This document shows positions 25,225 through 32,749 of a stretch of DNA of 64,000 nucleotides, piece after piece. Position numbers and translations under genes: made by a program. The stretch is from assembly GCA_944321725.1 (NCBI GenBank), contig CALUMI010000011.1, positions 1 to 64,000 on the forward strand, read 5' to 3'. The notes beneath the pieces are model-generated. The model worked only from the letters and a program-made list of their open reading frames with translations. It was not told where the DNA came from and searched no databases. Each line of letters opens with the position of its first letter. The stretch's first letter is position 1. The DNA comes from an uncultured Muribaculaceae bacterium. GTDB taxonomy: Bacteria > Bacteroidota > Bacteroidia > Bacteroidales > Muribaculaceae.

Positions 25225-26732
25225 AGTTTTGATTTTATCAAATTGAATAATTTTTGCCGCGTTGTCTTGTCCATGCCTATGTATAAACTCGATAATGCCG
25301 CGGATATTGTGGTGATTATTACTGTGATAATCAATCGCAGAATAGACTCTTCCAAGAATTTGTCGTACACCATATAAGGGATAACGAATGATACTGCTGC
25401 CACTGCGATGCACCTGAGATGAACGCTTGTGAAGTAGCCGCGCATGGAATAGCGGATGTATTTTTTCAAAACCAAGGCGCTTGCAAATTCCGACAGCAGC
25501 ATTGTGGCGTTAGCTGCCCAAAATACGGATTCCGGCGGATAGCCGAGCCGCAGCAGCGCGTATGCCAAGGGGAAAGCGGCACATAGGATTGTGCCCACAA
25601 TGATGTTAGACAGTTTCAGATGCCCACAGGCATGGAAGATTGTCGAGCGGGGTGTCTTTACTGTCTGTATCAGGCAGAGTATGATTACTAAAATAAGGAA
25701 ACTTACGGAATGATCGGGATATTCTCCGAGCCACAACCGCAAGATGTATGGGCTTTCCAAGCATATCGGCAATGATATGGCCCACATCAGGTAGAATGAG
25801 AAATTGCTGCTTTGACATACCAATTTCATCATGCCTTTTATGTCGCCTTCTGCATACGACTTGATTATCTGTGGGCGTACGGCTGTCATGAAGTTCGCGC
25901 TGAATTGGGTTATTGCGCCTTGCACTTGATAAGCGATTCCTCTTGCCGCGTTGACCACAGGCCCGAAAAACATGTTGAGCAGGATGTTTAGCCCTTGCCC
26001 TTGCGCAAGTACGGAAATTTGCCCTATCATATCCGATCCCGCGTAACCAATCATTTCTTTGTATAAAGGTTTGTCTTTGCATAAGGCGATTTTGCACTCT
26101 CTGAATTTGCGGTTGCAATAATAGCGGTAGTATAGCTGAATGGAAACCTGCACGGCGCAGAGCATCGCCGCATAGAATACCAACTTGTCGATTGAAGAAA
26201 TATGTATGAGGTATGCAATGGCAAGTTTTGCCAAAGCGTCGAAAATGCCTACAGCGGCGAATATTCGCATGTCCTCGTGCGCGATGATTGTGGCATTATA
26301 GGGCACTTGTGTCAGTGAGACGAAACAGGTGGCTATTGAAATTTGGTACACCCAGAATGCGGCATTTAGGCGGTCGGGCGGGATGGTCATCTTCTCATAG
26401 AAAAACCACAGGCCTATTGTTTCTGCTAAAATAGTTATGACAATGGCTATCATTATGTGGACAACGAAAGCTACGTTGAATACTTCGTTCAGCCGTTTGT
26501 GGTTTTTACGTCCCAACTCGAATGTGATGTAGCGTGATGTGGCGGCTCCGAGCGATCCGTTGAGGAATGTGAACATCGTCACGATGCCTCCGACAACGTT
26601 GTACAGTCCGAAATCTTCCGCTCCGAGCACTTTCAGAACCACTCGCGACGTGTACAAGGTGACGCACATCACAAGCAGCATCCTGAAATATAGCAAGGCC
26701 GTGTTTTTTGCTATTCGTTTGCTGTTGGGCAT
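25221..26732 (-). CDS. Wzx-type oligosaccharide flippase
   Basis: This membrane transporter of the MATE/MVF-like Wzx group flips lipid-linked repeat units to the periplasmic side. The 503-residue protein has about 12-14 hydrophobic segments and the family opening RIAKNTALLYFRMLLVM, LYTSRVVLKVLGAEDFGLYNVVGGI and SLGAATSRYITFELG. It pairs logically with the EpsG-type polymerase in a Wzx/Wzy pathway. The stop overlaps the aldo/keto reductase start (ATGA). It follows the FrhB fusion gene by 13 bases. Confidence 0.92.
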   Translation of the reverse strand: MPNSKRIAKNTALLYFRMLLVMCVTLYTSRVVLKVLGAEDFGLYNVVGGIVTMFTFLNGSLGAATSRYITFELGRKNHKRLNEVFNVAFVVHIMIAIVITILAETIGLWFFYEKMTIPPDRLNAAFWVYQISIATCFVSLTQVPYNATIIAHEDMRIFAAVGIFDALAKLAIAYLIHISSIDKLVFYAAMLCAVQVSIQLYYRYYCNRKFRECKIALCKDKPLYKEMIGYAGSDMIGQISVLAQGQGLNILLNMFFGPVVNAARGIAYQVQGAITQFSANFMTAVRPQIIKSYAEGDIKGMMKLVCQSSNFSFYLMWAISLPICLESPYILRLWLGEYPDHSVSFLILVIILCLIQTVKTPRSTIFHACGHLKLSNIIVGTILCAAFPLAYALLRLGYPPESVFWAANATMLLSEFASALVLKKYIRYSMRGYFTSVHLRCIAVAAVSFVIPYMVYDKFLEESILRLIITVIITTISAALSSLYIGMDKTTRQKLFNLIKSKL

Positions 26733-26745
26733 TCTTCGGATGTTT

Positions 26746-28581
26746 TTAATACCATTCTATATTTTCTTTAATCACTTTTGCCGGAGAGCCGGCTACGAGG
26801 CTGTGTGGCGGAACGTCTTTTGTGACGGTGGAGTTGGCAGCCACTACGGAACCTTCGCCCACAGTTACGCCCGGCATGATTGTGCAGCCTGTGCAAAGCC
26901 AAACATGGTCTTCTATACGCACAGGGGCATGGGTCACGTAATGGTCGTTGACGATGACGTGGCCGCCGTTGAAGTCGCGGATTGAAACGTTGCGTCCTAT
27001 TCTTACCCAGTTGCCGATGGTCACTTCTTTTGCGCACATGATTGTCAAGCCTACATTTGCTGCGCCTTGCCCGATTGTCAGTTTGCCGCGATTTATTATC
27101 TCAATATACGCGCCGTATTTTAATGAATATGCCCCTTTTCCGTAGCGTGTGAGTGGGCCGTCGTTGATAACGAGCCGGGTATTTGCCGTCATTTTAAGGC
27201 ATGTGGGCATTCTCATTCCTTTTACTGGGTGGTAACCGTAGACAAACGGGGCGTTGATTTCTATTTTGGCGGTAGGATGTATGTCGAATACTGTTCCTGC
27301 CGGCGTGTATATCACATGTCCGGCCTTAAAATCCGAAAGGGTGTTTTTCCTGCTGTTCAGCCGCAGAAATCTGATGTATGCGGGAATGGAAAATCCGAGA
27401 TATGTGTAGAGCAGGAAATAAGGCTTGATTAAGCGTTTTAGTTTGCCTTTGATGGAACCGGGTTTGTTGTGTCTGAGCGGAAAATGCTTTTCCGCTACTT
27501 TGTCGAACGGCATCGTGTCGAGATCCTTGAAAAATTCTTCCCTATTGATTGTGGCCGGCCCCATAGGATGGAGGAGAGCCTTATTTCCGGGCAGAATCGA
27601 TTCGAATTTGGTTTCTTCCCACTCCAATTGGTCTTTTGCAAGCTCGAAATACCGTTCTCCTTTTTTGGAGTTCAGCAGTATCATCGATGTCCCGATGTTG
27701 TTGTCGAGGTTGGGGTCGATTTTTTCAATACCCCAATAGTCTGCGATGGTTATGTCAGCCATTCGCGGAAATCCTTTGTATTGGCAAACGTAGCAACATG
27801 GTCTGGAGAACGCGTTGGTGTGGTAGCCTCTGCGGAAATCGTCTTCCATGCGGATTCCGTAATATTTCTTGCCATTGTCGAATACTACTTTCCGCGTCAG
27901 GTTGCGCCATCCCAATTCTTTGTTTTTGGCTTTTACATAGACTACTTTTCCTCCGAATTTTTGCTCTAATGAGTCAAGATATTTCCGGTACACTTTTGGC
28001 GAATTTATTCCAAGACAGATGAAATCGACAATTATTAGATTTTCATAGTCCTTTCCTAAGAAAGAGCGCAATGCGGCCATTTGGCATGGTGTGCCGCAGG
28101 CCAATACTTTCTCGCCTTTGCGCAGCAATGTGCGTATTTCTTTATATAGACCTTCTGCTTTGCTTTGCAAATATTTGGAACTGCGCAGTTTTGGCAGGTC
28201 GTCGGGATTGTTGGATATGTAGTTTCTTACGGAGAAATCGTCGTTGTAGACGGCTCCACTCACGTATCCTCCTTGCCGGTACATAGCTTCCGCCAATGCT
28301 GAGAACGCGCCTCCGGATGTGCTGTCCCAGCGGATGTCCATGCGCTTGTTGATTGCGGCAATGGTGTGGGCCGGACGCTCATAGTCGTTTTTCTTCAACT
28401 CTGTGATGTGGAGTTCCGGACATACTTTTTCACATAACCCGCATTCCACGCATTTTGCCTTGTCAACTTCCGGATACCAAAAACCTTCGTTGTCGGTTTT
28501 TAGTGATATGGCATTATGTCCGCAGATGTCAACGCAGGCGCAGCATCCTGTGCATTTGGATTTATCTGTGATTTGTATCAT
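26746..28581 (-). CDS. ferredoxin/FrhB-domain protein fused to a hexapeptide acetyltransferase
   Basis: This unusual 611-residue fusion starts with a two-cluster ferredoxin: Cys10, 13, 16, 20 and Cys44, 47, 50, 54, each in C-x2-C-x2-C-x3-C spacing, for two [4Fe-4S] clusters. F420-hydrogenase beta-subunit-like N and C domains follow (about 85-340: STSGGAFSALAEAMY, ACGTPCQMAALRSFL, FCR-like and CYVCQYKGFPRMADITIADYWG motifs). After a linker, residues about 430-611 form a left-handed beta-helix acetyltransferase of the colanic/maltose type (GNWVRIGRNVSIRDF, HVWLCTGCTIMPGV, GSPAKVI). FrhB-like proteins often accompany pyruvyl-transferase-like genes in glycan loci, as here. The redox substrate is unknown. 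No frameshift or stop separates the two halves. Confidence 0.85.
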   Translation of the reverse strand: MIQITDKSKCTGCCACVDICGHNAISLKTDNEGFWYPEVDKAKCVECGLCEKVCPELHITELKKNDYERPAHTIAAINKRMDIRWDSTSGGAFSALAEAMYRQGGYVSGAVYNDDFSVRNYISNNPDDLPKLRSSKYLQSKAEGLYKEIRTLLRKGEKVLACGTPCQMAALRSFLGKDYENLIIVDFICLGINSPKVYRKYLDSLEQKFGGKVVYVKAKNKELGWRNLTRKVVFDNGKKYYGIRMEDDFRRGYHTNAFSRPCCYVCQYKGFPRMADITIADYWGIEKIDPNLDNNIGTSMILLNSKKGERYFELAKDQLEWEETKFESILPGNKALLHPMGPATINREEFFKDLDTMPFDKVAEKHFPLRHNKPGSIKGKLKRLIKPYFLLYTYLGFSIPAYIRFLRLNSRKNTLSDFKAGHVIYTPAGTVFDIHPTAKIEINAPFVYGYHPVKGMRMPTCLKMTANTRLVINDGPLTRYGKGAYSLKYGAYIEIINRGKLTIGQGAANVGLTIMCAKEVTIGNWVRIGRNVSIRDFNGGHVIVNDHYVTHAPVRIEDHVWLCTGCTIMPGVTVGEGSVVAANSTVTKDVPPHSLVAGSPAKVIKENIEWY

Positions 28582-28587
28582 TGTTCT

Positions 28588-29145
28588 TTAGTTGATTTGC
28601 CATTTGTTTTGGATGTATTCGGGGTGGGAGTGGTTGGAGATTATTTTGGCGGGGATTCCGGCGGCAGTGGTGCCTGCCGGAATGTCGCGCGTAACGACGG
28701 CTCCTGCTCCGATAGTGGCGTTGTCGCCTATTTTCACGTCTTCGACAATGCAGACCGACGGCCCTATGTACACGTTGTCGCCTATCGTTGCGGGCGTGCC
28801 TTTGTTGCTGCCGATGTTGAGAAACTGGCTGATGTTGCAGTTATTACCGATTTTGGTGCCCGGATTTATCACTATCCCTATGCCGTGCCCTATGTAGAAT
28901 CCGTAGCCGATTTTTGCGGTGGGCGGTATCTGTACACAGTAGAGCCGCGACAGGCGGTAGTGTTTCAAACGGGCAATTATGTAGAACGGATTTTTTCTCA
29001 TGCAGAGTCTTAGCCAGAACGAGTAGGCGAAACAGTGGTTTTTAGCTATTAATGCCGTGAGGATGATTTTTAGCAGGGATGTGTTGTACCCCCCCCCGTA
29101 ATATCGGTGGTAATCGCTTCTGATATATGTGATTATATCTTTCAT
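28588..29145 (-). CDS. serine-acetyltransferase-like hexapeptide acetyltransferase with in-frame G9 tract
   Basis: A 185-residue CysE-related O-acetyltransferase likely to modify a sugar of the polysaccharide with acetyl-CoA. The left-handed beta-helix is clear: IGYGFYIGHGIGIVINPGTKIG, NISQFLNIGSNKG, IGDNVYIGPSVCI, IGAGAVVT and GIPAKII. The His of GHGIG is the expected catalytic residue. Codons 17-19 are three GGG, a run of nine G (29089-29097). One base lost or gained gives a stop within roughly 10-25 codons, so slippage would turn the gene off near its start. It overlaps the upstream acetyltransferase stop by 4 bases. Confidence 0.87.
   Translation of the reverse strand: MKDIITYIRSDYHRYYGGGYNTSLLKIILTALIAKNHCFAYSFWLRLCMRKNPFYIIARLKHYRLSRLYCVQIPPTAKIGYGFYIGHGIGIVINPGTKIGNNCNISQFLNIGSNKGTPATIGDNVYIGPSVCIVEDVKIGDNATIGAGAVVTRDIPAGTTAAGIPAKIISNHSHPEYIQNKWQIN
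29089..29097 (-). repeat. homopolymer G9 (coding strand), acetyltransferase 1
   Basis: Nine C on the plus strand, encoding Gly17-Gly19 in frame. Both one-base slip products stop soon afterwards. Confidence 0.9.
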
Positions 29146-29687
29146 TCGTTTTTTTGTTGACTTGTGCGGTAGCGTATCACACGGGCAGGATTACCGGCAA
29201 CTATGGCATAGTCGGGGACAGGTTTCGTTACTACTGCTCCGGCTCCTATTATCGAGCCTGTGCCGATGGTTCGTACGTTGCCGAGTATGATGGCGCGTGT
29301 GCCTATCCATACATTGTCTTTTATCTCTAATTCGCTTTTTGGTATATTGCCTTGCATACCTATGGGTAGCAATGGGTTATCATGCCTGTGCCCCCCCCCT
29401 TGAATGAGGATGTCGGGGCCTGTCATCACATGGCTGCCTATTTTCAGTTTAGTGTTGCGTATAATCATGTTGGGGCCGAGCCCGGAATTGTCGGCAATCT
29501 CAATGTCGGTGCCGCGTCCGAAATGCACTTTACGGCATACGTCGATATGCTTGCCGCATGAGCGAAAAATGTTGCGGCAGGCCAAATACCTCATATTTCT
29601 GCACAGGTGCCCTATCACGGGGAACGTGGTGTTAGGCAGGTGTTGCAGAATCGCGTAGTATAAAAATAATGAGATATAATATTTCAT
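29142..29687 (-). CDS. hexapeptide O-acetyltransferase (maltose/galactoside type) with in-frame G9 tract
   Basis: A 181-residue left-handed beta-helix acetyltransferase of the WcaF/NodL/maltose type. It has DIEIADNSGLGPNMIIRN, MTGPDILIQ, the catalytic-type His100, IKDNVWIGTRAIILGNV, IGAGAVVTKPVP and VAGNPARVI. The three glycines just before His100 are encoded by nine G (29391-29399). A slip of one base in either direction leads to a stop within about 10 codons and removes most of the helix. It is followed by the second acetyltransferase gene with a 4-base overlap. An N-terminal hydrophobic stretch (about 1-25) may associate with the membrane. Confidence 0.87.
   Translation of the reverse strand: MKYYISLFLYYAILQHLPNTTFPVIGHLCRNMRYLACRNIFRSCGKHIDVCRKVHFGRGTDIEIADNSGLGPNMIIRNTKLKIGSHVMTGPDILIQGGGHRHDNPLLPIGMQGNIPKSELEIKDNVWIGTRAIILGNVRTIGTGSIIGAGAVVTKPVPDYAIVAGNPARVIRYRTSQQKNE
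29391..29399 (-). repeat. homopolymer G9 (coding strand), acetyltransferase 2
   Basis: Nine C on the plus strand encoding Gly97-Gly99, next to the catalytic-type His100. In frame in this assembly. Confidence 0.9.
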
Positions 29688-29719
29688 CAGAATCTGTATT
29701 GTTTAATTCCTGTGCAATC

Positions 29720-29809
29720 TCAACAATCTTTGTACGCCGCTTGCAAGTTGAATTTTTCTATTCTACCGTATTTGGTGGAATTCATGCCCATTAGTTCGAT
29801 GACTTTCAT
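29720..29809 (-). pseudogene. remnant of a glycosyltransferase N-terminus
   Basis: In the 145-base gap between wecB and the acetyltransferase, a 29-codon frame begins MKVIELMGMNSTKYGRIEKF. This closely resembles the first strand and acceptor loop of GT4 enzymes, where STKYGGIE is common; here the second Gly is Arg. A stop follows after YKDC and no continuation is visible. It looks like the stump of a deleted glycosyltransferase rather than a working peptide. The call is by recognition of a short motif, so it is tentative. Confidence 0.5.
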
Positions 29810-29832
29810 TATTAGTATGTTTTGGATGGGTT

Positions 29833-30987
29833 TTATTTCATCAGGGCTGAAACGATGCGGGAGCAGGCAAGGCCGTCGCCGTAGGGGTTGACGGCGCGCG
29901 ACATGCGTTGGTAGGCCTCCGGGTCGTTGATAAGCGCGGATACTTCGCCTACGATTTTGTTGAAGTCGGTGCCAACGAGTTTCACTGTGCCGGCTGTGAG
30001 AGCCTCAGGCCGCTCTGTGGTGTCGCGCATGACGAGCACCGGCTTACCCAGACCGGGTGCCTCTTCTTGTATGCCTCCGCTGTCGGTTAGTACTATAGCG
30101 GATTTTTCCATGAGATAGACGAACGACAGGTATTCCAGCGGCTCGATGAAAAACATGTTGCCGAGATTGTTGAGATCAGCACCGAATACTTCGTGTATCG
30201 GACGGCGCACGTTGGGGTTGAGGTGCATCGGATATACGAAATCTACATTGGGATATTTTTCCGTGAGATGCTTGATGGCGCGGCACATGGAGATGAATCC
30301 GTCGCCGAAGTTTTCGCGGCGGTGTCCGGTGATGAGCACGAGTTTTTTTCCGCCGGCGAGCCGGGCTACATCATATCCTGCTGTCGATAGTGTAGTCTCA
30401 AGATTGCGATCGAGGCTGCTGTCGGATTTTATTTTGCTGACTACCCAATAGAGCGCGTCGATTACGGTGTTGCCTGTAACGGTGATTTTCGTGTCGTCGA
30501 CGTTTTCTTTTAGCAGGTTCTCGCGGCTGAGAGGTGTGGGAGCAAAGTCGTAGGTGGCTATGCGTCCGGTGATTTGGCGGTTCATCTCTTCCGGCCACGG
30601 GCTGTAGATGTTGTGTGTGCGCAATCCTGCCTCGACGTGCCCTACGGGGATTTGCCGGTAGAAAGCGGCGAGGGCGGCAGCTGTGCTGGTTGTTGTGTCG
30701 CCATGCACGAGCACCACATCGGGTTGCGCTTCCTGCAGCACGTCGCGCATTCCGAGCAGCACACGGGCTGTCACGTCGTATAGGTCCTGGCCTTGTTTCA
30801 TTATGTTGAGGTCGTAGTCAGGACGTATGTCGAATATTTCGAGCACTTGGTCGAGCATCTGCCGGTGTTGTCCGGTGACACACACTATAGTCCGGAATTT
30901 ATCGGGATGTTTTTGAAACTCTTTCACGAGGGGAGCCATCTTGATGGCTTCCGGGCGTGTCCCGAAAACGAGCATGATTTTTTTCAT
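29833..30987 (-). CDS. wecB: UDP-N-acetylglucosamine 2-epimerase (non-hydrolysing)
   Basis: This cytoplasmic enzyme converts UDP-GlcNAc to UDP-ManNAc, the substrate of WecC encoded just upstream. The 384-residue length is standard. Diagnostic motifs are VFGTRPEAIKMAPL at the N-terminus, LVHGDTTTS, GHVEAGLRT, ITGHRRENFG and the UDP-binding LTDSGGIQEEAPGLGKPVL. It is separated from wecC by a small four-helix-bundle gene in what looks like an inserted cassette. Confidence 0.96.
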   Translation of the reverse strand: MKKIMLVFGTRPEAIKMAPLVKEFQKHPDKFRTIVCVTGQHRQMLDQVLEIFDIRPDYDLNIMKQGQDLYDVTARVLLGMRDVLQEAQPDVVLVHGDTTTSTAAALAAFYRQIPVGHVEAGLRTHNIYSPWPEEMNRQITGRIATYDFAPTPLSRENLLKENVDDTKITVTGNTVIDALYWVVSKIKSDSSLDRNLETTLSTAGYDVARLAGGKKLVLITGHRRENFGDGFISMCRAIKHLTEKYPNVDFVYPMHLNPNVRRPIHEVFGADLNNLGNMFFIEPLEYLSFVYLMEKSAIVLTDSGGIQEEAPGLGKPVLVMRDTTERPEALTAGTVKLVGTDFNKIVGEVSALINDPEAYQRMSRAVNPYGDGLACSRIVSALMK

Positions 30988-31032
30988 AATTTACGAAATT
31001 ATGAGATTATTGGTTATTGTGGCTTATGGCCA

Positions 31033-31047
31033 CAGGTTATGGGTTAT
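31033..31047 (+). repeat. left inverted repeat beside the four-helix-bundle gene
   Basis: CAGGTTATGGGTTAT matches the reverse complement of 31472-31486 at 13 of 15 positions. Just outside it lies a hairpin TGTGGC-TTATG-GCCACA (31018-31034). The pair of repeats encloses the S23-type gene. Confidence 0.55.
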
Positions 31048-31431
31048 TTATTTGTCTGTTTGTGTCAGAATTGCAGATTTAAACGATTTGCGTAATCCTG
31101 ATAACAGTTTTGCGATTATATGGGCTTCTTTGTTAAGTTCGGTATATTCATCTTGGTTGATGAACCCTAACTCTGTGGATATTTGAAGTTGGCAGAGAGT
31201 TTCCATCAGTGAGCCGTATGCTATCTCGACAAAATGGGATTTATCTCTGTAAGAGTTGCGTCCTGATCCTTCTGCAATATTAGAGGCTATTGAAACTGCG
31301 GCTCTTTTAAGTTGGTCGCATAGGCAGTATCTTTCACTTTGCGGAAATTTGTATGTTAAAGAATATATGTCTTTGACATATCCTTTTGCCTTTTTGTATA
31401 CTTCTAATTTCTCAAATGAGAAGCTGTCCAT
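31048..31431 (-). CDS. four-helix bundle protein (23S rRNA intervening-sequence family)
   Basis: From the ATG at 31431 the protein has 127 residues and the typical S23 layout: FEKLEVYKKAKGYVKDIYSL, FPQSERYCLCDQLKRAAVSIASNIAEGSGR, then HFVEIAYGSLMETLCQLQIS and LSGLRKSF. Members are cytoplasmic four-helix bundles of unknown function. They are frequent in Bacteroidota and related to the Avd accessory protein of diversity-generating retroelements, but no reverse transcriptase is present here. Upstream in-frame codons reach into wecC and are not counted. Flanking inverted repeats suggest the gene came in as a unit and split wecB from wecC. Confidence 0.85.
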   Translation of the reverse strand: MDSFSFEKLEVYKKAKGYVKDIYSLTYKFPQSERYCLCDQLKRAAVSIASNIAEGSGRNSYRDKSHFVEIAYGSLMETLCQLQISTELGFINQDEYTELNKEAHIIAKLLSGLRKSFKSAILTQTDK

Positions 31432-31471
31432 ATTATGTTTTTTAAAGGTGGTTATGGGGTAGATTAACTGT

Positions 31472-31486
31472 ATAACCATTAACCTG
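31472..31486 (-). repeat. right inverted repeat beside the four-helix-bundle gene
   Basis: On the minus strand this reads CAGGTTAATGGTTAT, the partner of 31033-31047. A second partial copy, CAGGTTAATGGGTA, follows directly at 31487-31500. Confidence 0.55.
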
Positions 31487-31498
31487 TACCCATTAACC

Positions 31499-31517
31499 TG
31501 ATGCACGAAGTGCATCA
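31499..31517 (-). terminator. hairpin overlapping the wecC stop codon
   Basis: TGATGCAC and GTGCATCA form a perfect 8-base stem with a 3-base loop. The wecC stop codon is part of the stem. No U-tract follows on the minus strand, so it may be an mRNA-stabilising structure or the outer edge of the S23 cassette rather than a terminator. Confidence 0.4.
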
Positions 31518-32723
31518 ACTTTTTTTGTATATTCCGCAGAAGTCGAGTATTATTTTGTCGTCGCGCCACGGGAGGGTTTTGAACTGGTTGTGGGCTGTGA
31601 GGAACACCACAATGTCGGCCTTGTCGTATGCCTCGTTATAGTCAGTGAGTTTGAACACATTGTGTTCTTTCACATTGGGCTCTACGACAAGTATGTTGGC
31701 GTTGTTGCAGCTCTGCATCACTTTCGTTGTTATGTATTTTGCTGGAGATTCGCGCAAGTCGTCGATATTTGGTTTGAAAGCAAGCCCCATCATCGCCACA
31801 CACGGCTTGCGGTGGCGCTCAAGCTCGAATTTGAGCATTGCGTTTTCTACTTTCTCTGCACACCAAAATGCTTTGTAGTTGTTGATTTCCCTCGCTTTTG
31901 CTATTAATTGTGATTCTACAGGGAAATCGGCTGTTATGAAATACGGGTCGACTGCTATGCAGTGTCCGCCTACTCCGCATCCGGGTTGCAGTATGTTTAC
32001 GCGGGGATGCTTATTGGCAAGACTGATGAGCTCCCATACGTTTATTCCGGCTTTGTCGCATATCAGTGACAGTTCATTAGCAAAGGCTATTTGCACATCG
32101 CGTGAGGAATTTTCGGTGAGTTTGCACATTTCGGCTGTTTTGCAATTTGTGCGGTGCAGTGTGCCTTGTACGAATTGGCTGTAGAACTCGATAGCCTTGT
32201 CGGTGGATTGCTCGTTCATGCCGCCGATTACACGGTCGTTGTGTACAAGCTCATAGATTACATTACCCGGCAATACTCTCTCCGGACAATATGCTATGAA
32301 AATTTTGCCTTTAAGTTCCGGGCGTAACTCAAAAATAAGGCCAGCCATCTTGTCAGTGGTACCAACCGGCGATGTTGACTCGATTACGTAAAGGTCGCCT
32401 TCTTTAAGAAATGGGATTACCGCCCGTGTGGCTGCTTCTACGTATGAAATGTCGGGTTCGTGGTTGCCTTTGAACGGGGTAGGAACGACCATGAAATAGG
32501 CATCGCATGTTTCCGGTGTGGTGGAGGCTTTGAGCGCTCCGGATTTTACAACATCTTGCAGCATCTCTTCCATGCCGGGCTCTATTATGTGCAAATGTCC
32601 TTGATTGGTCATTTCAACTACTGTCGGGTTGATGTCAACCCCTGTTACTTCAACTCCATGTTTGGCGGCTATGATTGCGGTTGGCAATCCTATGTAGCCT
32701 AAGCCCATAAAACAAGCTTTCAT
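31515..32723 (-). CDS. wecC: UDP-N-acetyl-D-mannosamine dehydrogenase
   Basis: This NAD-dependent enzyme oxidises UDP-ManNAc twice to UDP-ManNAcA. The 402-residue UDP-sugar dehydrogenase has the N-terminal Rossmann motif GLGYIGLPTA, VVPTPFKGNHEPD, ESTSPVGTT, YCPERVLPGN, the catalytic Cys in GCGVGGHCIAVDP and the C-terminal UDP-binding GLAFKPNIDDLRESP. Together with wecB it shows that the locus can make an acidic N-acetylmannosaminuronate unit. Confidence 0.95.
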   Translation of the reverse strand: MKACFMGLGYIGLPTAIIAAKHGVEVTGVDINPTVVEMTNQGHLHIIEPGMEEMLQDVVKSGALKASTTPETCDAYFMVVPTPFKGNHEPDISYVEAATRAVIPFLKEGDLYVIESTSPVGTTDKMAGLIFELRPELKGKIFIAYCPERVLPGNVIYELVHNDRVIGGMNEQSTDKAIEFYSQFVQGTLHRTNCKTAEMCKLTENSSRDVQIAFANELSLICDKAGINVWELISLANKHPRVNILQPGCGVGGHCIAVDPYFITADFPVESQLIAKAREINNYKAFWCAEKVENAMLKFELERHRKPCVAMMGLAFKPNIDDLRESPAKYITTKVMQSCNNANILVVEPNVKEHNVFKLTDYNEAYDKADIVVFLTAHNQFKTLPWRDDKIILDFCGIYKKS

Positions 32724-32749
32724 AATTTATATGTTTTGACTGATTATAT

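Noticed and set aside
31048-31569. Diversity-generating retroelement, suggested by the Avd-like four-helix-bundle fold
   Set aside because: No reverse transcriptase, template repeat or variable repeat is visible; plain S23 family membership explains the gene.
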